From an uncultured Pelagibacteraceae bacterium (GTDB lineage: Bacteria > Pseudomonadota > Alphaproteobacteria > Pelagibacterales > Pelagibacteraceae), in contig CACISL010000001.1 of NCBI GenBank assembly GCA_902589305.1, positions 53,849-117,848 of the forward strand: a stretch of DNA of 64,000 nucleotides, written 5' to 3'. The notes beneath the pieces were generated by a model. That model did no database searches and had not been told where the DNA came from. It worked only from the letters and a program-made list of their open reading frames with translations. Made by a program: the position numbers and the translations under genes. Of the stretch, positions 35,608-44,360 are shown one piece after another (position 1 is the first letter of the stretch; the number at the start of each line of letters is the position of its first letter).

Positions 35608-35841
35608 TTACGGAACCAAAATTTGATAAAAACCAATAATAAATAATGGAATCTGCAACCCAAAATTGGTTAATATTGCTTTATCCTTAGAAATAAAACC
35701 TGCAATAGTCCAACCAACAACTCCCGCTCCATGAAACATTATATTTACTGGATACATATTCAAATTTGTTAATAAAATACCTGTAAGAACTAAAAAAGTA
35801 CTTAACCATTTAAGGTATTTTTTAATAAACTTCATAATCAA
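35608..35841 (-). CDS. Small membrane protein, 77 aa
   Basis: Two to three hydrophobic segments (about residues 12-28, 33-48 and 57-75) fill most of the protein. It lies 26 bases upstream of arsC on the same strand and 27 bases after gcrA. I recognise no firm family; a short SAR11/alphaproteobacterial conserved membrane family is likely. Confidence 0.6.
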   Translation of the reverse strand: MIMKFIKKYLKWLSTFLVLTGILLTNLNMYPVNIMFHGAGVVGWTIAGFISKDKAILTNFGLQIPLFIIGFYQILVP

Positions 35842-35868
35842 TTATATGATTGTAATGTTAAAGTTTTG

Positions 35869-36363
35869 TTAACCAGACGAGGCTTTAACTTTTTTCTCGA
35901 TAAATTCTGGTATCTCATCACCAAGATCATCGTCTTTTTGATTTTTAGGTTGAAAGGCATACAAAACATGAAGTTTGCAATAAGGAAAATCTCCTTCAGG
36001 CTTTCTACCGCAAAAATAGAATTTTTCCTCATTAGGATGACCTATAGGCCACTTGCACGTTTCATCTGTAAGTTCTTCAAGTGATTTCGGGTTTTCTGGC
36101 TCAAAGTTTTTATCTAATAATATTGATTGAAATTTAGCCTTTCTTGATGTGGGCGCTGGTCCTCTTCTTATCTGCTTATTATCATTGGTTCTAGGCGAAT
36201 TAGATTGCTTAGAAGGGGCTCTAGCTTCCAAATTTAATCTATGAGCTTTTCCAATAACTGCGTTTCTAGTGGTGTCACCTAATGCTTCAGCGATCTGACT
36301 TGCAGTATGCCCTTTTGACCAGAGTTCTTTTAATTTAGCGACTTTTTCTTCTGTCCAACTCAT
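35869..36363 (-). CDS. gcrA: GcrA cell-cycle regulator
   Basis: The N-terminal 50 residues are the GcrA DNA-binding region (MSWTEEKVAKLKELWSKG, then a helix-turn-helix with NAVIGKAHRLNL). The C-terminal part holds the CKWPIGHP and FCGRKPEGDFPYCKLH cysteine-containing motifs. GcrA acts with sigma-70 at CcrM-methylated promoters in alphaproteobacteria. Length (164 aa) is normal. Confidence 0.95.
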   Translation of the reverse strand: MSWTEEKVAKLKELWSKGHTASQIAEALGDTTRNAVIGKAHRLNLEARAPSKQSNSPRTNDNKQIRRGPAPTSRKAKFQSILLDKNFEPENPKSLEELTDETCKWPIGHPNEEKFYFCGRKPEGDFPYCKLHVLYAFQPKNQKDDDLGDEIPEFIEKKVKASSG

Positions 36364-36368
36364 AGTAT

Positions 36369-36392
36369 ATAATTACAATATTTAGTAATTAT
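36369..36392. promoter_or_regulatory. Inverted repeat just upstream of gcrA
   Basis: ATAATTAC and GTAATTAT arms with an 8-base spacer end 5 bases from the gcrA start. Read on the gcrA strand, TTAA-N7-TAAA overlaps it, one mismatch from the CtrA consensus TTAA-N7-TTAA. AT-richness makes chance matches common. Confidence 0.35.
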
Positions 36393-36439
36393 TAAAAACT
36401 TAGGACATAATATTGGGGTTTAAAACATTAAAACGCATC

Positions 36440-36477
36440 AAAGCTGTGAGTAGATTTAGTTTTGCACAGTTTTTTTA
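36440..36477 (+). terminator. Hairpin plus T-run before the ABC-2 permease
   Basis: CTGTG (36444-36448) can pair with CACAG (36465-36469), followed by seven T. It looks like a terminator yet lies upstream of a plus-strand gene, so it could end a short leader or small RNA from the gcrA promoter region. The stem is short. Confidence 0.3.
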
Positions 36478-36499
36478 ATAACAGGTTATAAGACTATCA

Positions 36500-37312
36500 A
36501 TGGTTGAAATTTCGAAAAAATATAAAATTGGAAAAAGAAGATTTGGATTAGTTAATTGGTACGGAACATGGACTTTATACAAAAAAGAAGTTCTTAGATT
36601 CTTAATTGTGTGGATACAAACTATTTTTTCCCCACTAATTTCATCATTACTTTTTTTACTTGTTTTATCTTTAGCTATTGGAGCAGATAGAGGTGATGTT
36701 CTTGGAGTACCTTTTATAACTTTTTTAGCGCCAGGGTTGATTTCTATGCAGGTAATCCAGCAATCTTTTTCACATTCCTCATCATCTTTTATGATTAAGA
36801 AAATTGATGGAACTATAGTTGATTTATTATTTGCTCCCTTATCTGCTGGAGAAGTTACCATCTCAGTTTCACTTGCAGCTGTAACAAGAAGCGTCGTAAT
36901 CGGAATAGTTTCAATTATTGTATTTCATTTAATAATTGATATTGAAATTAAAAATTATTTAACGCTTATAGCATTCACCTTACTTTCTTCTTTTATTTTA
37001 GGAAATATAGGAATAATTGCTGGACTATGGGCCGAAAAATTCGATCATATGGCAACAGTCACTAATTTTGTAATAGTTCCATTATCTTTCTTATCAGGTA
37101 CTTTTTATTCAATAGAGAGACTCCCCGACTTTCTGCAAGCTATAAGTAAAGTTAATCCATTTTTTTATATGATTGATGGTTTTAGATATAGTTTTATTGG
37201 CACTTCAGACGGTTCAATCTCTGTTGGTTTAGTATATTTAACTGCCTTAAGCTTTGTTAGCTGGCTTGTTTGTTATTTATTGTATAAAAAAGGTTATAAA
37301 ATAAAATCATGA
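36500..37312 (+). CDS. ABC-2 type transporter permease
   Basis: The 270-residue protein has six predicted helices and the ABC-2/NodJ-like pattern (TIFSPLISSLLFLLVLSLAIG, FLAPGLISMQVIQQSFSHSS, PLSFLSGTFYSIERLP). No ATPase gene is adjacent; its partner must be elsewhere. It overlaps argD by 4 bases. The substrate is unknown. Confidence 0.82.
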   Translation: MVEISKKYKIGKRRFGLVNWYGTWTLYKKEVLRFLIVWIQTIFSPLISSLLFLLVLSLAIGADRGDVLGVPFITFLAPGLISMQVIQQSFSHSSSSFMIKKIDGTIVDLLFAPLSAGEVTISVSLAAVTRSVVIGIVSIIVFHLIIDIEIKNYLTLIAFTLLSSFILGNIGIIAGLWAEKFDHMATVTNFVIVPLSFLSGTFYSIERLPDFLQAISKVNPFFYMIDGFRYSFIGTSDGSISVGLVYLTALSFVSWLVCYLLYKKGYKIKS

Positions 37313-38472
37313 GTAAAATTTTAAATACTTATAACAGAAAGAAAATCTCTTTTTCTAAAGGAAAAGGAAGTTTCTTATATACAACGAATGGAAAAAAATA
37401 TTTAGATTTTGTACAAGGAATTGCTGTAAATTGCCTTGGTCATGCTAATGACTATTTAATAAGATCAATAAATAAACAATCTAAAAAATTATGGCATGTT
37501 TCAAACGTTTTCACTATCCCTGAGCAAGAGAGACTGGCAAAAAGACTAGCCCAAAAAACATTTGCGGATTATGTAACTTTTCAAAATTCTGGCGCTGAAG
37601 CAACAGAAGCAGCTATCAAATTTGCTAGAAGATATTTTTATTCAAAAGGTCAACCAAGAAAAAATAGAGTTCTCTGTATTAATAATAGTTTCCATGGAAG
37701 AACTATCGCAGCTATTTTTGCTAGTAACAGCAAAAAAGCTATTGAAGGTTTTAAACCTAAAGTAGACGGTTTTGATCACTTTAACTTTGGTGACCACAAA
37801 GGGTTAGAAAAAGCTATAACTAGCAGAACAGCAGCTATTATGGTCGAGACTATAATGGGAGAAGGGGGCATTAAAGTTATTCCAGATTTTTGTCTCAAAG
37901 GCTTAAGAAAACTATGTAATAAGAAAAAAATTTTATTAATTCTAGATGAAGTACAATGCGGCATCGGAAGAAGTGGCAAATTTTTTGCTTTTGAATATGC
38001 AAAAATTAAACCAGATATAGTTCCTATTGCAAAAGGGATCGGCGGTGGTTTTCCAATAGGTGCAGTTTTAGTTAATAAAAAAGTAGCATCAGGCATGAAG
38101 CCAGGGACTCACGGATCAACATTTGGAGGAAACCCATTAGCAATGAGTGCTGGCAATGCAGTCATGGATGTAATGTTTAAAAAAGGCTTCTTAAGCAATG
38201 TTAGCAAAAATGGAAAATATTTTATAAATCAACTTGATAAAATTAAAAATAAGTATCCTAAAGTTATTAAAGAAGTAAGAGGTAAAGGACTGCTCATTGG
38301 ACTTTGTCTTCATGTAAATCAAGCTAAATTTATTCAAAAACTTTTAGATAATAATTTATTGACAGTGAGAGCTGCTGAAAATGTTGTCAGACTTTTGCCT
38401 CCTTTAAATGTAACAAAGAACGAAATAAACTTAGGTTTAAAAATAATAGAGAAAGTTTGCAAAAAATTTTAA
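37309..38472 (+). CDS. argD: Acetylornithine aminotransferase
   Basis: This 387-residue class-III PLP aminotransferase has NSGAEATEAAIKFARRY, FHGRT, the LILDEVQCGIGRSGK Asp, the PLP lysine in PIAKGIGGGFPIGA and STFGGNPLA. argF follows immediately, so the assignment to arginine synthesis is firm. It may also act as succinyldiaminopimelate aminotransferase. Confidence 0.93.
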   Translation: MSKILNTYNRKKISFSKGKGSFLYTTNGKKYLDFVQGIAVNCLGHANDYLIRSINKQSKKLWHVSNVFTIPEQERLAKRLAQKTFADYVTFQNSGAEATEAAIKFARRYFYSKGQPRKNRVLCINNSFHGRTIAAIFASNSKKAIEGFKPKVDGFDHFNFGDHKGLEKAITSRTAAIMVETIMGEGGIKVIPDFCLKGLRKLCNKKKILLILDEVQCGIGRSGKFFAFEYAKIKPDIVPIAKGIGGGFPIGAVLVNKKVASGMKPGTHGSTFGGNPLAMSAGNAVMDVMFKKGFLSNVSKNGKYFINQLDKIKNKYPKVIKEVRGKGLLIGLCLHVNQAKFIQKLLDNNLLTVRAAENVVRLLPPLNVTKNEINLGLKIIEKVCKKF

Positions 38473-39399
38473 ATGAAAAACTTTATAAATATCTCTGACT
38501 GTTCTTCAGTAGAGCTTAGAGCGATTATTGAAGAAGCAAAGAAGAGAAAACAAAATAGATCTGGATTAAATAAATCTGCGCCTGATGAAGACAAGCCCTT
38601 TGAAGGTAAGTCGATGGCTATGATTTTTGAGAAACCCTCAACAAGAACAAGAATGTCATTTGATATTGCTGTAAAGCAATTAGGTGGGTCATCAATTATT
38701 TTAAATCCGGATGGAATACACTACGGAAAAGGAGAGGAGACTTTAAAAGATACGGCAAAAGTTTTATCGGAGTATGTCGATATCGTTATGTTGAGAACTT
38801 CATCTCACAAAAATTTGGAGGAGTTCGGTAAGCATTTAGATATCCCAATTATTAATGGTCTTTCTGATCTAAGCCATCCCTGTCAAATTATGTCTGACAT
38901 TCTTACTTACGAAGAAAGCAATGGTTCCATTGAGGGCAAAACTGTTACTTGGATTGGAGATGGTAACAATAATATGTCAAATTCCTTAATAGAAGCTGCA
39001 GGTAAATTCAATTTTCAACTCAAAATTGGTTGTCCAAAAAAATATTCTCCAAATAAAAATATATTGAAGCTGGCAAAAAAAGAGAAAGTAAAGTTAACAA
39101 TTACTACTAAACCTCTAGAAGCGGTTACAGGTGCTGATTGTGTTATGACCGATAAATGGGTCTCAATGAATGATAAAGTAAATAAAATTTCTAAAAAGAA
39201 AACTTTAAAACCTTACCAGGTTAATAAGAAATTAATGAGCAAAGCTAATTCAGATGCTGTTTTTATGCACTGCCTTCCAGTAGGAAGAGGAGAAGAGGTT
39301 ACAAATGAAGTAATAGATGGAAACCAATCAGTAGTTTGGAGACAAGCACTAAATAGAGTGCATGCTCAAAAAAGTATTATTAAATGGTGTATCGATTAG
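38473..39399 (+). CDS. argF: Ornithine carbamoyltransferase
   Basis: The 308-residue enzyme shows the carbamoyl-phosphate site EKPSTRTRMSF, then HPCQIMSDI, and the ornithine-side HCLPVGRGEEV. It makes citrulline from ornithine. It starts at the argD stop with no gap. Its end overlaps the convergent cytochrome gene by 4 bases. Confidence 0.96.
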   Translation: MKNFINISDCSSVELRAIIEEAKKRKQNRSGLNKSAPDEDKPFEGKSMAMIFEKPSTRTRMSFDIAVKQLGGSSIILNPDGIHYGKGEETLKDTAKVLSEYVDIVMLRTSSHKNLEEFGKHLDIPIINGLSDLSHPCQIMSDILTYEESNGSIEGKTVTWIGDGNNNMSNSLIEAAGKFNFQLKIGCPKKYSPNKNILKLAKKEKVKLTITTKPLEAVTGADCVMTDKWVSMNDKVNKISKKKTLKPYQVNKKLMSKANSDAVFMHCLPVGRGEEVTNEVIDGNQSVVWRQALNRVHAQKSIIKWCID

Positions 39400-39941
39400 G
39401 GTAAAGGTTTTGGATTATCACCTTTAGAGTTCATATATAAAATAACTGACGCTCTGTCTTTTTCTTTTCTAAGTCCGGCAAAAGCCATTTTAGTTCCTTT
39501 AATATATGCTTGCGGTTTAATTAAGTAACTATTCATTTCTTCAAAAGACCATTCTTTCGCATAAGCAACCATTGCTTTAGAATATTTATAATCACTAACT
39601 GAACCGGCTGTTCTTCCAATCACATTCCATAAATTTGGACCTATCATGTTTTTTCCTCCAGCTGCAATCATGTGACAAGCGCTACATTTTTTAAAAACTT
39701 TTTCTCCGTGTGCTAAGTCTCCCATAGCCAATAAAGCTTTTATATCCACTACTTCTGGAACCTTTTCTGAAGTCTCAGTAGTGCTGCTAGTTGAGGCAAC
39801 TTCTAATCCTTCAACTTTATAGGCCGCTTGCTCAGGTTTCTCTACGTGGAATAATATATCTGTGAATTTTCCAATACCAATAACAATTAGGGCCGTTAGA
39901 AGGACTGCTGCTATTATTTTATTTATTTCAAAACTATCCAT
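39396..39941 (-). CDS. Membrane-anchored class I cytochrome c (CycM-like)
   Basis: An uncleaved N-terminal anchor (about residues 8-25) and a linker rich in Ser/Thr/Glu precede a c-type domain with heme motif Cys86-X2-Cys89-His90 and axial Met152 (GTKMAFAG). The size and anchor match alphaproteobacterial CycM, which carries electrons from bc1 to cytochrome c oxidase. Confidence 0.9.
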   Translation of the reverse strand: MDSFEINKIIAAVLLTALIVIGIGKFTDILFHVEKPEQAAYKVEGLEVASTSSTTETSEKVPEVVDIKALLAMGDLAHGEKVFKKCSACHMIAAGGKNMIGPNLWNVIGRTAGSVSDYKYSKAMVAYAKEWSFEEMNSYLIKPQAYIKGTKMAFAGLRKEKDRASVILYMNSKGDNPKPLP

Positions 39942-40012
39942 AATTTTGGTAAGTATTTATCAGACATATAACACGAGTTTTAAAAAAAAAACTTAAAATT
40001 ACCAAATTTTTT

Positions 40013-40029
40013 TGCGTCTCTAGGACGCA
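40013..40029 (+). promoter_or_regulatory. Hairpin enclosing the kdsB ribosome-binding site
   Basis: TGCGTC and GACGCA form a 6-bp stem with loop TCTAG. The likely Shine-Dalgarno AGGA (40022-40025) spans the loop and right arm, 9 bases before the ATG. Folding would hide it, which suggests translation control. Confidence 0.4.
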
Positions 40030-40034
40030 TAATT

Positions 40035-40772
40035 ATGAATAAAACTGCAATAATAATACCTTCAAGATTGGATGCTATACGATTACCCAATAAACCCCTT
40101 AAACTTATAAACAACAAAGAGATGATTCTCCATGTTTATGAGGCAGCTATGAAGGCGAACGCTGGGGAAGTTTATGTAGCAACTCCAGATAAAAAAATAA
40201 TCGATACTGTAAAAAAAATTGGTGGAAATGCAATTTTAACAGCAGAAAATCATCAGACTGGAACCGACAGGGTGTTTGAGGTCTTTAAAAAAAATTTAAA
40301 TGCTAATCCAAAAATTATTGTCAATTTACAAGGTGACATGCCAAATATCTCGCCAGAAACTATTAATAATTTAGTCGATTATATGAATAAAGGTCATTGT
40401 GAAATAGGAACTTTAGCAAGTAAATTAAGTTCAAATGAAGAACTAGATGACGAAAATGTTGTTAAGGTCTTAGTAAAAGAAAAGTTAAAAAAAAGCATGT
40501 ATGTTAAAGCCCTAGATTTTGTTAGACTCAAGAATATACAAGAACTTCAAGCTTACCATCATATTGGTATTTATGCCTTTACTAATAAAGCTTTATCGCG
40601 TTATGTAGGTCTTAAAAGATCAAAACTTGAACTTGAGAGGAAATTAGAACAACTAAGGGCTATGGAAAATGGAATGACTATACACGTTGGTTATGTGGAC
40701 TCATCACCTTTAAGTATAGACACTGAAAAAGATTTAGAAGAAATTAAAAAGATAATGAAAACAAATGAGTAA
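40035..40772 (+). CDS. kdsB: CMP-Kdo synthetase
   Basis: The 245-residue nucleotidyltransferase shows IIPSRLDAIRLPNKPL, the TGTDRV segment, VNLQGDMP (Asp of the metal site), HHIGIYAF and the SKLELERKLEQLR stretch. It activates Kdo with CTP for lipid A core assembly. It overlaps pheA by 8 bases. Confidence 0.95.
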   Translation: MNKTAIIIPSRLDAIRLPNKPLKLINNKEMILHVYEAAMKANAGEVYVATPDKKIIDTVKKIGGNAILTAENHQTGTDRVFEVFKKNLNANPKIIVNLQGDMPNISPETINNLVDYMNKGHCEIGTLASKLSSNEELDDENVVKVLVKEKLKKSMYVKALDFVRLKNIQELQAYHHIGIYAFTNKALSRYVGLKRSKLELERKLEQLRAMENGMTIHVGYVDSSPLSIDTEKDLEEIKKIMKTNE

Positions 40773-41607
40773 AAAAAAAATTGCTATACAGGGTGAGCTT
40801 GGAGCTTACTCACACATTGCTGCAGAAAATCTTTACAAGGACTCCGAAATTAAAACTTGCACTACTTTTGAAGAAACCTTTAAACAAGCTTACAATGACC
40901 CTAGTTACAAAATTGTGATACCAATTGAAAACTCTCTGGCAGGTAGAGTTGCCGACATTCACTACCTACTTCCAAAATATAAATTACAAATTCATGGAGA
41001 ACATTTTCAAGCAGTTGAACACAACTTATTATGTAAACCAGATGCAACTATAAGTGATATAAAATTTGTTAGAAGCCATGCACAGGCTATTGGACAATGT
41101 CAAAATTTAATAGCTAAAAAAAAATTTAAACCGATAATCTCAGCAGATACTGCTGGGTCGGCTAAAGATTTAGCAGAGGGTAAAGATAAAACTATTGCTG
41201 CAATAGCATCAGAACTTTCTGCCAAAATTTATAATTTGAAAATTCTAGAGAAAAATATTGAGGATGAAAAAGGAAATGTTACTCGTTTTTTAATAATGGG
41301 TAAAAATATCGAACAGCCTGAATTTAAGGAAGAAAAAAAATTTATTACGAGTTGTATATTCAGAGTAAAAAGCGAACCTTCAGCGCTTTACAAATGTCTT
41401 GGTGGTTTTGCGACTAACCAAGTTAATTTAACTAAGTTAGAAAGTTTTTCTGTTAAGAATACTTTTGATCAAGCAAACTTCTATCTTGATCTTGAAGGTC
41501 ATTTGGAACAACCTGAAGTAAAAAAGGCCCTTGAAGAACTAGGCTTTCATACTGAAACTTTAGATATTTTGGGAGTTTACGAGGCTTCGCCATTTAGGCA
41601 AAAATAG
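40765..41607 (+). CDS. pheA: Prephenate dehydratase
   Basis: The 280-residue enzyme lacks a chorismate mutase domain. It has GELGAYSHIAA, PIENSLAGRV, ADTAGSAKDLA and the catalytic-type NVTRFLIMG, followed by an ACT regulatory domain (about 195-275) with the KLESF motif that senses phenylalanine. The reaction gives phenylpyruvate. Confidence 0.94.
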   Translation: MSKKKIAIQGELGAYSHIAAENLYKDSEIKTCTTFEETFKQAYNDPSYKIVIPIENSLAGRVADIHYLLPKYKLQIHGEHFQAVEHNLLCKPDATISDIKFVRSHAQAIGQCQNLIAKKKFKPIISADTAGSAKDLAEGKDKTIAAIASELSAKIYNLKILEKNIEDEKGNVTRFLIMGKNIEQPEFKEEKKFITSCIFRVKSEPSALYKCLGGFATNQVNLTKLESFSVKNTFDQANFYLDLEGHLEQPEVKKALEELGFHTETLDILGVYEASPFRQK

Positions 41608-41665
41608 TCCACAAAACTAGATTCTACTCTTGTAGTATTTAAATCGATCTTGATATACTCATATT

Positions 41666-41755
41666 GAGGTTGGCATCAGGTGGATGTTTCATAAACCCGG
41701 TCAGGTCTGAAAAGAAGCAGCCGTAGTGAAAATTATTCAGGTTGTTGCCTGCCTC
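41666..41755 (+). ncRNA. ffs: Signal recognition particle RNA (small, 4.5S type)
   Basis: The conserved core GGTCAGGTCT...GAAGCAGCC (about 41699-41722) forms the Ffh-binding loops, capped here by a GAAA tetraloop rather than the common GGAA. The ends GAGG (41666-41669) and CCTC (41752-41755) pair. A position just before dnaX is common in alphaproteobacteria. Confidence 0.93.
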
Positions 41756-41762
41756 TAGAAAA

Positions 41763-43433
41763 ATGACAAACAAAATATTAGCTCTAAAATATAGACCTCA
41801 GCAATTTAAAGATTTAATTGGTCAGGAAATTATGGCTCAAACCATCATGAATGCAATAGAAATGGGCAAAACTCCTAATGCTTACCTCTTAACTGGAATA
41901 AGAGGTGTTGGAAAAACTACAACTGCACGATTGATTGCTAAAGCACTTAATTGTGAAAAAAATTCTAAAAAAAATATTAATTGTTCCAATGAAAGTTTTT
42001 GTACGACTTGCCAAGAAATAGTTAATTCAAACCATATGGATGTTTTAGAGATGGATGCTGCCTCTAAAACGGGTATTGACGATATAAGGGAGCTTATTGA
42101 AAACTCAAAGTATAGCCCTACAAGTGCGAAATTTAAAATTTTTATTATTGATGAAGTGCATATGTTGTCTAAACAGGCTTTTAATGGTTTATTAAAAACA
42201 CTAGAAGAACCACCACCAAGCTTAAAATTTATTTTAGCCACAACAGAAGTTAGAAAAATTCCTGTAACAATATTATCTCGATGCCAGCGATTTGATCTTA
42301 AAAGGGTGAATATTGATCGACTTGCTCAACACTTAAAAGATATTTCAATTAAAGAGAAAGGTGAAATTTCAGAAGATGCAATAAAATTGATTTCTAAAAG
42401 TTCTGAGGGTTCAGTAAGAGATGCAATTTCTTTATTAGATCGTGCCCTAATTTCACAAACAATCGGTAAAAAAAATTTAATTGAAGCAAAGAATGTTAGA
42501 GAGATGCTTGGTCTTGCAGATAAAACTAAAGTAATTTCTTTATTTATAGAAGTTTTAAATGGAAAAGAGAATGAAGCTCTTAAATATTTGAAAGAATTAA
42601 TTGACGATGGCCTTGATGCTAAAAATTTTTTAAACGACATGTTAGAAGTTCTATATTTTTTTAGTAGGAGAATAAATTTAGGGCCTATTGATAAAGATAT
42701 GACCATTTCTGAGACGGAGATGAAAATGGTAGACCAATATTCTAAGAATTTAGATATGCAAGATATAGGATTATTTTGGCAACTGACAATTAAAACAATA
42801 GATGATTTAAGAATTATTGGAAACGAGAATTTAACACTAGAAATGTATGTTTCACAATTAACTCATTTAAAAAAATTAGATTTAGAAAAAGTAGTTTCCG
42901 ATGGTGATGTGATCTCTCCTATTAACGAAGAAAATATTCCTGAAAAAAAAATAGAAGATAAGTCGTTAGAAGCTAATATTCCAAATCGAGTTAAAAACCA
43001 ATTAAAAAGCACAAATCAAATAAAAACAAATCCGATAAAAAATATAAATAACCAAAACGAAAAAACAAAAATAGAGATAACAAGTTTTCAAGATCTTATT
43101 AATCAATCTAATAAAGAAAAAGAAATTGAATTAAAATATGATTTAGAACGTAATGTAAAATTATTAAGTTTTAATAGAGGGAAAATAGATATTAGTTTTA
43201 ATGAAAAGTTAAATAAAAATTTTATTAAAAATTTGACTGAAAAATTACATTATTGGACTGGAGAAAGATGGATTATTTCCTTGAGTAAAAATACTCAAGC
43301 TAAAAGTATTTATGAAAAAAATTTGGAAAATAAAAAAATGATAATTGAAGAATATAAAAAAAGTAAAGTATCTCAGGAGATTAAAAATTCTTTTCCTGAT
43401 GCTGAATTAATAGATATTAATGAGGATGAATAA
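41763..43433 (+). CDS. dnaX: DNA polymerase III subunits gamma/tau
   Basis: I place the start at ATG 41763 (MTNKILALKYRPQ, the canonical beginning); an upstream frame extension would run into the SRP RNA. The 556-residue clamp loader has Walker A GIRGVGKTTT, four zinc cysteines (C...C..C..C between about 65 and 85), IIDEVHML and the SRC motif. The C-terminal third is Lys/Asn-rich and low in complexity. The ffs-dnaX-ybaB-recR order is classic. Confidence 0.95.
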   Translation: MTNKILALKYRPQQFKDLIGQEIMAQTIMNAIEMGKTPNAYLLTGIRGVGKTTTARLIAKALNCEKNSKKNINCSNESFCTTCQEIVNSNHMDVLEMDAASKTGIDDIRELIENSKYSPTSAKFKIFIIDEVHMLSKQAFNGLLKTLEEPPPSLKFILATTEVRKIPVTILSRCQRFDLKRVNIDRLAQHLKDISIKEKGEISEDAIKLISKSSEGSVRDAISLLDRALISQTIGKKNLIEAKNVREMLGLADKTKVISLFIEVLNGKENEALKYLKELIDDGLDAKNFLNDMLEVLYFFSRRINLGPIDKDMTISETEMKMVDQYSKNLDMQDIGLFWQLTIKTIDDLRIIGNENLTLEMYVSQLTHLKKLDLEKVVSDGDVISPINEENIPEKKIEDKSLEANIPNRVKNQLKSTNQIKTNPIKNINNQNEKTKIEITSFQDLINQSNKEKEIELKYDLERNVKLLSFNRGKIDISFNEKLNKNFIKNLTEKLHYWTGERWIISLSKNTQAKSIYEKNLENKKMIIEEYKKSKVSQEIKNSFPDAELIDINEDE

Positions 43434-43437
43434 ATAA

Positions 43438-43758
43438 ATGACTAATTTTTCGGATATGTTATCCAAGGCTAAGGCAATGCAGGAAAAAATGAGAGAAGTT
43501 CAAGATCAAATTAAAAAAATTGAAGTTCAGGGAATGTCTGGCGGCAATTTAGTAAAAGTCACTATGACTGGAGATTATGAAATAAAATCCATTGAAATTA
43601 CAGAAAAAGCTAAGAGTGAAAATCAAGAAATAATAAATGATTTAATTATTGCTGCTTACAATAATGCTAAAGAAAACTTAAAAAAAAAATCTGCTGAAGA
43701 ATTATCCAAAGTTACTGGAGGATTAAATTTACCTTTAGATTTTAAATTACCTTTTTAA
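43438..43758 (+). CDS. ybaB: YbaB/EbfC nucleoid-associated protein
   Basis: The 106-residue YbaB-fold DNA-binding protein has an N-terminal helix (MLSKAKAMQEKMREVQDQI) and the GGNLVKVTMTGDYEIKSIEI sheet. It lies between dnaX and recR, as in most bacteria. The stop overlaps the recR ATG by one base. Confidence 0.95.
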   Translation: MTNFSDMLSKAKAMQEKMREVQDQIKKIEVQGMSGGNLVKVTMTGDYEIKSIEITEKAKSENQEIINDLIIAAYNNAKENLKKKSAEELSKVTGGLNLPLDFKLPF

Positions 43759-44360
43759 TGGACAACGACATTCCAGAAATTAAAGAATTAATTCAACAAT
43801 TTTCAAAGTTACCCGGTTTAGGGCCCAAGTCAGCTAAGAGAATAATACTAAAACTAATAAACAATAAAGATAAAATGGTTAAACCTTTGGCAAAATCTTT
43901 AGCGCAGGTGTACAAAAAAGTAGTTCGTTGTGTAGATTGTGGTAACTTAAAAATTATTGATAAAGTTTGTATCTGTACCTCAGATAATACATATGACAAG
44001 ATATGTGTGGTAGAAAATTTAGCTGACATGTGGGTAATAGACTCAGCTAACATATTTAAGGGTCACTATCATATTTTAGGTGGAACTTTAAATTCAAACG
44101 AGAATTATGAGCAAAAAAATTTGCTCATTGACTCCTTAGTCAAAAGAATAAAAAAAAATAATTTAAAGGAAGTTATAATTGCTACAAGTGCAACAATAGA
44201 AGGACAGACCACAGCACATTATATAGAAGATACGATTAAAAATGATAAAATAAAAATTACTAAATTGGCCCAAGGACTTCCAGTCGGAGGAGAAATTGAA
44301 CAGCTGGATGATGGGACGTTATTTTCAGCTTTTAAAAATAGAGTTCCAGTTACAGACTAA
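43758..44360 (+). CDS. recR: Recombination protein RecR
   Basis: The 200-residue protein has an N-terminal helix-hairpin-helix ([12 protein letters not shown]), zinc cysteines (CVDCGNL...CICT) and a Toprim domain ([32 protein letters not shown]). It works with RecF/RecO in gap repair. It ends 4 bases into the convergent glcB gene. Confidence 0.95.
   Translation: MDNDIPEIKELIQQFSKLPGLGPKSAKRIILKLINNKDKMVKPLAKSLAQVYKKVVRCVDCGNLKIIDKVCICTSDNTYDKICVVENLADMWVIDSANIFKGHYHILGGTLNSNENYEQKNLLIDSLVKRIKKNNLKEVIIATSATIEGQTTAHYIEDTIKNDKIKITKLAQGLPVGGEIEQLDDGTLFSAFKNRVPVTD

Noticed and set aside
41742..41762. Earlier dnaX start giving seven extra residues
   Set aside because: This region is the 3' end of the SRP RNA; the canonical MTNKILALKYRPQ start is at 41763.
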